Part shown: one piece after another, positions 1 to 6,078 of the stretch | Position numbering within the stretch: position 1 is the stretch's first letter | Layout: each line of letters starts with the position of its first letter | From: an uncultured Curtobacterium sp. | Lineage (GTDB): Bacteria; Actinomycetota; Actinomycetes; Actinomycetales; Microbacteriaceae | Direction of reading: 5' to 3' | DNA: 9,650 nucleotides | Assembly: GCA_913774725.1 (NCBI GenBank) | Contig: CAJYIG010000032.1 | Coordinates: forward strand, 1-9,650 | Notes under the pieces: generated by a model | The model's database searches: none | What the model was told of the DNA's origin: nothing | Seen by the model: the letters and a program-made list of their open reading frames with translations, nothing else | Program-made: the position numbers and the translations under genes

Positions 1-93
1 CTGTCCGTCGCACCGTCGTGCACGGTCCGGGCGACCGTGGGCAACTTCACGGACCTCGAGAGCTCGCCCTTCGGCATCACCACCCGCGACTGA
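1..93 (+). CDS. C-terminal end of an unidentified protein (5' partial)
   Basis: Reading from base 1 gives 30 codons and then TGA at 91-93. Twenty-nine of the 30 codons end in G or C, the same bias as the clear genes of this window, so this is probably a real reading frame. The visible tail alternates hydrophobic and polar residues (for example CTVRATVGNF) and ends SPFGITTRD, which would fit the last strands of an extracellular beta-sandwich such as an Fn3 or Ig-like domain; this is a weak guess from 30 residues. It converges on the ATPase gene, with 110 bases between the two stop codons. Function is not recognisable from this fragment. Confidence 0.7.
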   Translation: MSVAPSCTVRATVGNFTDLESSPFGITTRD

Positions 94-143
94 GCGGCCC
101 CCGGACCTGTTCCGTCGCACGTGCGCGCGAGCCCGGGACCCGA

Positions 144-187
144 CGGACGGGAGGCGCGCGGCGGCGGTGCGCCGTGCCTCCCGTCCG
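144..187. terminator. Convergent hairpin terminator, perfect 12-bp stem
   Basis: Arms CGGACGGGAGGC (144-155) and GCCTCCCGTCCG (176-187) are exact reverse complements. The stem can be extended inward to 15 pairs (144-158 with 173-187) with one G-U pair, leaving a 14-base loop. It lies in the 110-base gap between two convergent genes, 51 bases after the plus-strand stop and 17 bases after the minus-strand stop, where it could end both transcripts. There is no U-tract on either side, which is common for hairpin terminators of high-GC actinobacteria. Confidence 0.75.
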
Positions 188-203
188 GTGGTGGTCGCGC
201 CGG

Positions 204-3200
204 TCAGGCGCCGGGTGCGGCGGTCTGGACGAGGCGGACGGCCCCGCCCGACGCGGCGTAGCCGCGGCCCACGGTCAGCGCGACGGGGGCACGTCGGGGC
301 AGCGTGACCCCGAGCAGTTCGCCGTCGTAGTCGACGTCGGGCTGCAGGAGCACGCCGCAGCGAGACTTCCGGACCGCGCGCGTCCAGTGGCTGTAGAGCG
401 ACCGGAGGTCGGCGGACCGGCCGGCCGCGACCACGCACAGGCCCGGTCGCTCGGAGGACAGCAGCGAGGCGATCGCCTGGTCGGCGTCGTCGAAGCGTTC
501 GGCGTCGTCGACGAGCAGCAGGACCGGGCCGCGCTCCAGGCGGAGGCCGGCCAGCAGGGCGGGGACGTCGTCGGCCCCGACGGCGAGGCGGTCGAAGACA
601 CCGTCGGCGAGCGGGGACCGGCGGTCACAGATCGCCCACACCGCGGGACGGACGCCCTCGGCTGACCGCGCCTGGTCGGCCAGTGCGAGGAGCACCGTCG
701 ACTTGCCGGAGCGCGCCGGGCCGGCGACGAGCACGTGCTCGCCGTCGTAGACCTCGAGTGCCGCGGTGCCGAGGTCGTCCTCGGCGATCCCGACCGGCAG
801 GCGCCACGGCTCGGTGTCGAAGCGCGCCGGCGCTCCGAGGTCGTGCACCCGGACCGCGTCGGGCAGCCGGCCGACGGCGCTCGTCTTCGGCGCCGCGTCC
901 GGCCAGGCGGCGGCGACCGCGGCGACGGCGTCGGCGAGGGGCACCGCCGGCGTCGCGACGTGGCTCTGCAGCTTCGTCGTGGAGTCGACGTAGCGCCCGG
1001 GCACCGGGGGCGGGACGTCCTTCTGGCGGACCCCGATGGACGCGTAGTCGTACGGGTCGGCCAGGCGGAACATCCACTTCTGGGTCGTGACCTCGTCCAT
1101 CGCCGACGGCACGGCCTTCGCGCGGGTCGTGGAGACGGCGAACGAGATACCGAGCGCCGGGCCCTCGGCGTACACGCGGTACAGGGCGTCGAGCAGCTGC
1201 TGGCCCTCGAAGTCCTGGTACTCGTCCCGGAGCGCCGCGAGGCCGTCGATGAGCACGACGGCCCGACGCCCGCCGGGGTTCGCGCGCCGACGCTCGAGGT
1301 CCGCGCGCAAGTGCCGGAGGAAGCGTGCCTGCAGTTCGCCCGCGCCCGCCCCGGAGCCGACGTAGGCCGTGGTGTGCGGCAGCTGCGCGAGCGGCGCCAG
1401 GTCGCCGGGTCCCATGTCGAGCACGAGGAGGTCGAGGTCGTCCGGGCTCGTCGTCCTCGCGAGGCGCAGCGCCAGTGCGGACAGGGCGGTGCTCGTGCCG
1501 CTGCCCGGGATGCCCATCAGGACGAGGTTGCCCTCGTCGAGGTCCCAGCCGCCCGCGACCTGGCGCTGGTGGTCGGGGTCGTCGGCGAGCGCGACGGGTA
1601 CGAAGCGCCGGGCACGGTCGTCGGACGGTTCCGGGACGTCCGCCAGGTCGACCCGGTCCCCCAGCGCCTCGGGCCAGATCGGACGGGGAGCGGCGTACCC
1701 GGCGGCGTCGTTCGCGGCACGGATCGCCTCGATGAGGACGTCGAGGTCGGTGTCGTCCGACGCGCTCGGTGCGGGTGCGGGCGCCGGGACCGGGACGCCG
1801 AAGACGTCGGTCGGGCGGACGGAGACCGGCTGCTCGACCCGTTCGTCGCGCGCGCGGCCGGTGACCAGCGCGGTCTGCACCGGGGTGATGTCGTCCTGCC
1901 CGAGCTTCACGTAGGCGCGGCCGGTCTGCTGCCGACCGATACCGGCGGCTGCGGGGACGCCGATGACGTTGGTCGAGTCCTCGCGGCTCTGCACGCGGAG
2001 CGCGACCCGGAGGTTCGTGTTCGCGAGGATGTCCTCGCTCACGACACCCGCGGGGCGCTGCGTCGCGAGCACCATGTGCACTCCGAGCGTGCGGCCCACG
2101 GCGGCGATCGCGACGAGCGAGGTCAGGACGTCGGGGAACTCCTTCGCGAGCATCGCGAACTCGTCGACGACGAAGAGCAGGCGCGGCATCGGCTCGGTCG
2201 GCCGCGTCGCGAGGTAGGCGTCGAGGTTGTCGATGTCGGCACCGGCGGTCGCGAAGACCCGCTGGCGGCGCTCGAGCTCGGCCTCGAGCGCACGGATCGC
2301 CCGGTCGGCGAGCTGCTCGTCGAGGTTGCTGATCGTGCCGATCGTGTGCGGCAGCCGTTCACAGGCGGCGAAGGCGGCGCCGCCCTTGAAGTCGACGAGC
2401 AGGAAGTTGAGCCGGGTCGGGTCGTTCCGGGCGGCGAGGCCGGCGACGAACGAGCGGAGGAACTCGCTCTTGCCGGACCCCGTGGTCCCGCCGACCAGGC
2501 CGTGGGGGCCGTCGCGCACCAGGTCGATCTCGAGGACGCCGGACTCCGAGGAACCGACGGGGGTCGAGGTCCCGGTGCTGGTCTGCCACAGGGTGCGGAT
2601 GCCCTCGGCGGTGGTGGTGTCGACGGGAGCGGTGCTGCCGTGGGCTGCGGCGCTGCCGTGGGGCGTGGTGCTCCGGGCGGCGCTGCCGTGGGCCGTGGCG
2701 CTCCGGGCGAGCAGCTCGGGCAGGCGGACGAGCGACGGCAGCGATGCGCCGGGGACCGTGAGCTCCGGGTCGTCGAAGTGCGCGACGGCGCGGGCGGCGC
2801 GCGCCGCAGTGACCGCGGTGAGGCCGGCGAGCACGACGTCCTCGACCCGCGTGCGGTCCTCCGGGCGGTAGACCGTCGCGGCCGCGTCCGCCCCGACGGT
2901 GACGATCGTCGTGCAGGCGGCGGGCAGCTGCTGCTCGCTCGTGGCGATGACGATGCCGCTCACCCGCTGCCGCCGCTCCCCCGGGCGCAGCGAGACCCCG
3001 GGGACCGTCCGGCCCTGGCCGAGCAGGCTGCGCGCCGGGGCGTCACGGCCCTCGGTGAGCACGTCGGAGTCCACGACGACGAGCAGGTTCGGCGTGGGGA
3101 GCTCGTCGAGCGACTCCTTGAGCCCGCGCAGGACCGCGGCGCTCTGGTCGCGCTGCGCCGACATCCACCGGGCACCGGTGCTGCTGCCCGCCACGCGCGT

Positions 3201-4529
3201 GTGCGGCAGCCAGGAGGCCCAGGACCAGTCGTCCTGTCGGCCCGCGTCGCAGAACACCCCGACCGTCAGGTCCGCCGGCCCGCAGTGCACGGTCGCCTGA
3301 GCGAGCAGGCTGCGGGCGAGGGCGAGCGCCCCGTCGCGGTCACCGACGATGCCGACGACACCGGCGTCGGACAGGTCGGCGACGACCGGTGCCGCCGTGA
3401 GACGGCTCTCCGCGATCGCGGCCTTCGCCTCGTCCTCGAGCTTCGACGACGCCGCGCGCTGGTCGACCTCGGGACGCCACGGTGCGTCGCCGGTGCCGGC
3501 GTGCAGGCTGAGGAAGTCGTCGTCCTCCGACCGGCGCTGCCAGAGGTCGGTCGTCGGGAGGAGCGCCCGGCGGACCACGGTCGCCGGGTCGGGCACGAGG
3601 TCCTGCCGGCGAGCCGCCTCGACGGCAGCCGCGGCGGCGATCTCGCCGCGGAAGCCCTCGACCGCCTCGGTGAAGCGCGTCTCCTCCTCCTTGAGGTTCT
3701 TCGCCCGGCGGTGCTTCTGCTCGAACCACATGCCGATCGCGGTCACGGGGCTGAGCAGCGCGAAGAGGGCGAAGCGGGCGTCCCCGAGCAGGAGCACCAT
3801 CGCCCCGGCGAGCACGAGCGGGGCCGCGACCGTGATCCAGCTGAACTTCGAGGCCGGGGCGACGTCCTTGCGGCTCGGCGGGGACACCGGCTCGGTCTCG
3901 GTGACCCGACCGGGTCGGGGCGGACGGTTGAAGGGAGCGGTGGCGGCCGGGGTGAGGTTCGGGAGCGTCCCCGCCGCGGGCACCGTCGTCTCCGGGAGCT
4001 CCGGCCGGAGCAGCAGGACCGCGCCCCCGACGATGACGCTCGTGGTGCCGGTCAGCAGGACACCCTCGTCGTCGATGCGCTCCCCCGCGATCACGGTGCC
4101 GTTCGTCGACCCGGAGTCACGCACCCGGACACCGTCGTCCTCGCGTTCGACGGTGCAGTGCTCCCAGGACGCACTCTCGGTTGGGAGCACGACGTCGGCC
4201 TGCGGGGCACGTCCGACGACGAGCCGACGGCTGCGCGGCACCGGCACGACGAGCCCAGCCTCGAGGCCACCGGCCAGGGTCACGCTCCAGCCGTCGACCG
4301 CGCGCGGCGGCTCCTCGGTGGTGCGGGCGACGCGGGACCCCTCGAGGAGCACGAGGTCGCGCAGCGGGGTGTCCGAGCTCGTCCGGTGGCCGTCGACCGC
4401 CAGGGGTGTCCCGGGGTCGAGCGGGGTGCCGAGCGACGCCGTGACGAGGTCCCCCAGCGTGGAGGACTCCGCCCACCCGTCGGCCTCGATCGTCTCGCGG
4501 CGGTCGTCGAGCTCGATCAGCAGGCGCAT
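204..4529 (-). CDS. EccC/EssC-type FtsK/SpoIIIE ATPase with FHA domain (type VII secretion-like motor)
   Basis: This 1441-residue protein is probably the membrane-bound, cytosol-facing motor of a type VII-like secretion system. Residues 1-70 look ubiquitin-like (beta hairpin, helix, strand; AVDGHRTSSDTPLRDL resembles the ubiquitin core). Residues 81-175 are an FHA domain with G106-R107, S121-x-x-H124 and STNGT at 141-145, so phosphothreonine binding looks possible. A Pro-rich linker (180-220) leads to two membrane helices (about 229-249 and 252-269). A degenerate nucleotide-binding-like region (390-545) precedes three ATPase modules: module 1 has GTTGSGKS at 681-688, VDFKGG near 712 and LLFVVDEF at 784-791; module 2 has GIPGSGTST from 1006 with threonine replacing the Walker lysine, and VVLIDG at 1091-1096; module 3 has GPARSGKST at 1270-1278 and LLLVDD to 1342. 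GRTLGVHMVLATQRP (812-826) is typical of EccC/EssC module 1. The ATG at 4529 was chosen for its strong Shine-Dalgarno site; a longer frame to 4709 overlaps the previous gene with a Pro/Arg-rich leader and is unlikely. Last gene of the operon. Confidence 0.96.
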   Translation of the reverse strand: MRLLIELDDRRETIEADGWAESSTLGDLVTASLGTPLDPGTPLAVDGHRTSSDTPLRDLVLLEGSRVARTTEEPPRAVDGWSVTLAGGLEAGLVVPVPRSRRLVVGRAPQADVVLPTESASWEHCTVEREDDGVRVRDSGSTNGTVIAGERIDDEGVLLTGTTSVIVGGAVLLLRPELPETTVPAAGTLPNLTPAATAPFNRPPRPGRVTETEPVSPPSRKDVAPASKFSWITVAAPLVLAGAMVLLLGDARFALFALLSPVTAIGMWFEQKHRRAKNLKEEETRFTEAVEGFRGEIAAAAAVEAARRQDLVPDPATVVRRALLPTTDLWQRRSEDDDFLSLHAGTGDAPWRPEVDQRAASSKLEDEAKAAIAESRLTAAPVVADLSDAGVVGIVGDRDGALALARSLLAQATVHCGPADLTVGVFCDAGRQDDWSWASWLPHTRVAGSSTGARWMSAQRDQSAAVLRGLKESLDELPTPNLLVVVDSDVLTEGRDAPARSLLGQGRTVPGVSLRPGERRQRVSGIVIATSEQQLPAACTTIVTVGADAAATVYRPEDRTRVEDVVLAGLTAVTAARAARAVAHFDDPELTVPGASLPSLVRLPELLARSATAHGSAARSTTPHGSAAAHGSTAPVDTTTAEGIRTLWQTSTGTSTPVGSSESGVLEIDLVRDGPHGLVGGTTGSGKSEFLRSFVAGLAARNDPTRLNFLLVDFKGGAAFAACERLPHTIGTISNLDEQLADRAIRALEAELERRQRVFATAGADIDNLDAYLATRPTEPMPRLLFVVDEFAMLAKEFPDVLTSLVAIAAVGRTLGVHMVLATQRPAGVVSEDILANTNLRVALRVQSREDSTNVIGVPAAAGIGRQQTGRAYVKLGQDDITPVQTALVTGRARDERVEQPVSVRPTDVFGVPVPAPAPAPSASDDTDLDVLIEAIRAANDAAGYAAPRPIWPEALGDRVDLADVPEPSDDRARRFVPVALADDPDHQRQVAGGWDLDEGNLVLMGIPGSGTSTALSALALRLARTTSPDDLDLLVLDMGPGDLAPLAQLPHTTAYVGSGAGAGELQARFLRHLRADLERRRANPGGRRAVVLIDGLAALRDEYQDFEGQQLLDALYRVYAEGPALGISFAVSTTRAKAVPSAMDEVTTQKWMFRLADPYDYASIGVRQKDVPPPVPGRYVDSTTKLQSHVATPAVPLADAVAAVAAAWPDAAPKTSAVGRLPDAVRVHDLGAPARFDTEPWRLPVGIAEDDLGTAALEVYDGEHVLVAGPARSGKSTVLLALADQARSAEGVRPAVWAICDRRSPLADGVFDRLAVGADDVPALLAGLRLERGPVLLLVDDAERFDDADQAIASLLSSERPGLCVVAAGRSADLRSLYSHWTRAVRKSRCGVLLQPDVDYDGELLGVTLPRRAPVALTVGRGYAASGGAVRLVQTAAPGA
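2632..2709. repeat. Tandem 30-bp repeat inside the ATPase gene linker
   Basis: Two 30-bp units (2650-2679 and 2680-2709) differ at only two positions and are preceded by an 18-base partial copy (2632-2649). They encode a ten-residue repeat, ARSATAHGSA and ARSTTPHGSA, then a shorter AHGSTA copy, at residues 608-634 of the ATPase, just ahead of its first true ATPase module. The segment is low-complexity and most likely a flexible linker that expands and contracts by replication slippage. Confidence 0.8.
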
Positions 4530-4535
4530 GGGCGG

Positions 4536-4543
4536 TCCTCCCT
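4536..4543 (-). promoter_or_regulatory. Ribosome binding site fixing the ATPase start
   Basis: On the minus strand AGGGAGGA stands six bases before the ATG at 4529. It is the best Shine-Dalgarno match in the window and decides for this start over the upstream in-frame ATG at 4709. Confidence 0.85.
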
Positions 4544-4584
4544 GGGCGTGGTGCGGCGGTGCGGGTGGTGCGGGTGGGACTCGG
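4544..4584 (-). promoter_or_regulatory. C-rich, G-poor intercistronic leader (possible Rho-loading site)
   Basis: The minus-strand transcript between the stop of the binding-protein gene and the ATPase ribosome site has 26 C against 7 G in 41 bases and almost no U. Such C-over-G, poorly structured RNA is the type of stretch that Rho prefers. It could lower expression of the ATPase relative to the two upstream genes. The composition is directly visible; the regulatory role is speculation. Confidence 0.25.
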
Positions 4585-6078
4585 TCAGTCGGACGAGTCG
4601 GCGAACCAGACGAGCGCGGGTGTGGCCCCGCCGTCCTCGGTCGCGCGGCCATCCCGGGTCGCGCTGGCGGGCCGGAGCCCGAGGTCCTGCGCGGAGGCGG
4701 CCAGCACACCGGCGCGGTCGCCGAGGGCCTGCCGCGAGCCGAAGTCGAGTGCGGGGCCCGCGAGTCCGTCGCCGGCGTCGAGGTCGAGACGGGCCAGCGC
4801 CTCCGACACCTTCGCCCCGTCGGCGCTCCGGGCGGACCCGACGGCCGCCACCAGCGCCACGACCGCGTCGTGGCTGCGGGCGTCCGCGACAGACGCGACC
4901 GATGCGAAGGAACGGTCGCCGGTCAGGTTCTTCGCGTCCAAGTCGTCCGCCAACACCCGGACGCCGCCGAGGAACGCCGACATGGCACGACCCTCGGGCT
5001 TCGAGGACAGGGCGCGGGCGTCGTCGGTCTCGACACCGACGGTGCGGAACGTGCCGCTGAGGCTGCCGCCGGCCTGGGCGAGGGCCGCGGCGAAGGCGGG
5101 GCTGGTGGCCTCGGGGGTCAGGACGACGGGCGCGGTGACGTTCGCCTCCTGGAGGGCGGCGACGAGGGCACCCTGTCGACCGGCCGGACCGCCGACGACC
5201 ACGGCGTCGGAGTCCGGGGCCGCCTGCTCGGTGCTGTCCTGCGTGACGCCGGTCGTGGTTCCGGCCTGGTCGTCGGTCGTCGGGGCGTCGGTCGTCGGGG
5301 CGCTGGTCGTCGTGGCGTCGGTGGAGCCCGCGGCCGCGCCGGTGCGTTGCGCGATGGTCGTCGCGAGCGCGCCGAGGTCGGGCGTGCTCGTCGCGTCGAG
5401 GACGTGGGCGAACCGCACGCCGGACGGCGCTCCGCCGCCCAGGTCGACGAGCAGCGGCGACGCAGCGTCACCGAGCGCGTCCTGCAGTGCCGCGGCGACG
5501 GACTCCGTCGACGGCGCGGTCGACCACGCGTCGTCACCGCCGGCCGCGTAGGGCGCGACGACCGGGATGTCGGCGTCGGCCGCCGCGGTGAAGGCACCGC
5601 GGACGTGGTCGCCGGACGTCGCCACGACGATGCCCGAGACGCCGTCGGCCGCGAGGGCCTCGACGGCCTTCCGGGCACCGTCGGTCGACCCGCCGTCGTT
5701 CTTCGTCACGAGCTGCACGTCGGTACCGCCGAGCTCCAGACGACGCTGCGCGACGAGGGCGCCCTGCGCGGCGTCGTCCCACTGCGCACCCTCGCCGTCG
5801 CCGAGCGTGACCACGACGCCGATCTTCGTGCCGTCGGGGACGTGGGCGACGCTGATCGGAACCGGGGCAGTCGCTGAGACCGCCTCGGCCGGGGTCGAGG
5901 CCGAGACACGCACCGCGAGCACCGCGATGACGACGGCGGCGACGACGAGGACGGCGATCGCGACGATGATCGCTGTCCGCCGACGCTTCCGGGTCTGGGC
6001 AGCGTCGGTCGTGGTCGGGTCGTCGGTGCCCTGCTCGTCGACGGTCGGCTCGGTCGACTGGTCCTGCACGTGGCTCAT
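4585..6078 (-). CDS. Membrane-anchored type 1 periplasmic-binding-fold protein
   Basis: This 497-residue protein has an acidic, Thr-rich N-terminal tail, an Arg/Lys cluster (30-34) and one membrane helix (35-58). The rest should face outside (N-in, C-out). Residues 84-465 read like a type 1 periplasmic-binding (LivK/ANF-receptor-like) domain: KIGVVVTLGDG, then a helix with QWDDAAQGALVA, then a lobe ending GVSGIVVATSGDHVRGAF and IPVVAPYA. The second lobe includes DAVVVGGPAGRQGALVAAL and ends with ALDFGSRQALGDRAGVL. A Thr/Pro/Asp-rich insert (about 250-290) interrupts the domain. There is no cleavable signal peptide or lipobox, and no ABC permease or ATPase lies nearby, so ordinary nutrient uptake is doubtful; a receptor or structural role beside the secretion ATPase fits better, but this is inference. 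The ATG at 6078 overlaps the preceding stop as ATGA and has GGAG seven bases upstream (6086-6089), which suggests translational coupling. Confidence 0.93.
   Translation of the reverse strand: MSHVQDQSTEPTVDEQGTDDPTTTDAAQTRKRRRTAIIVAIAVLVVAAVVIAVLAVRVSASTPAEAVSATAPVPISVAHVPDGTKIGVVVTLGDGEGAQWDDAAQGALVAQRRLELGGTDVQLVTKNDGGSTDGARKAVEALAADGVSGIVVATSGDHVRGAFTAAADADIPVVAPYAAGGDDAWSTAPSTESVAAALQDALGDAASPLLVDLGGGAPSGVRFAHVLDATSTPDLGALATTIAQRTGAAAGSTDATTTSAPTTDAPTTDDQAGTTTGVTQDSTEQAAPDSDAVVVGGPAGRQGALVAALQEANVTAPVVLTPEATSPAFAAALAQAGGSLSGTFRTVGVETDDARALSSKPEGRAMSAFLGGVRVLADDLDAKNLTGDRSFASVASVADARSHDAVVALVAAVGSARSADGAKVSEALARLDLDAGDGLAGPALDFGSRQALGDRAGVLAASAQDLGLRPASATRDGRATEDGGATPALVWFADSSD
5272..5316. 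repeat. Three 15-bp tandem units encoding an APTTD-like repeat
   Basis: Two identical 15-base units (5272-5286 and 5287-5301) and a third diverged unit (5302-5316) encode a five-residue Ala-Pro-Thr-Thr-Asp repeat within the low-complexity insert of the binding-fold protein (residues about 255-270). It is probably a disordered surface loop, and a likely place for strain-to-strain length variation. Confidence 0.75.

Noticed and set aside
204..4529. Chromosome-partitioning DNA translocase FtsK or SpoIIIE
   Set aside because: The protein has an FHA domain, only two membrane helices, three tandem ATPase modules and no C-terminal DNA-reading gamma domain, which fits EccC/EssC and not FtsK.
4530..4709. 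N-terminal extension of the ATPase to an ATG at 4709
   Set aside because: The 60 extra residues are Pro/Arg-rich and would overlap the end of the preceding gene by over 120 bases; the ATG at 4529 has an excellent ribosome site and begins a folded-looking domain.
735..5060. Very long plus-strand open frame (about 1441 codons) opposite the ATPase and binding-protein genes
   Set aside because: Its translation is Arg/Gly/Asp/Val-rich without any domain pattern, and it spans two genes and their gap. It is the usual antisense shadow of strongly G/C-third-position coding DNA. Its equality in length with the ATPase is coincidence.
3349..5877. Second long plus-strand open frame of about 842 codons
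   Set aside because: Low-complexity Ser/Arg/Thr and Gly/Arg translation, no recognisable domain, and antisense to two well-supported genes.
4585..6078. Branched-chain amino acid importer binding protein (LivK)
   Set aside because: The fold is similar, but there is no lipobox, the anchor is an uncleaved helix, a low-complexity insert interrupts the domain, and no permease or importer ATPase gene is near.
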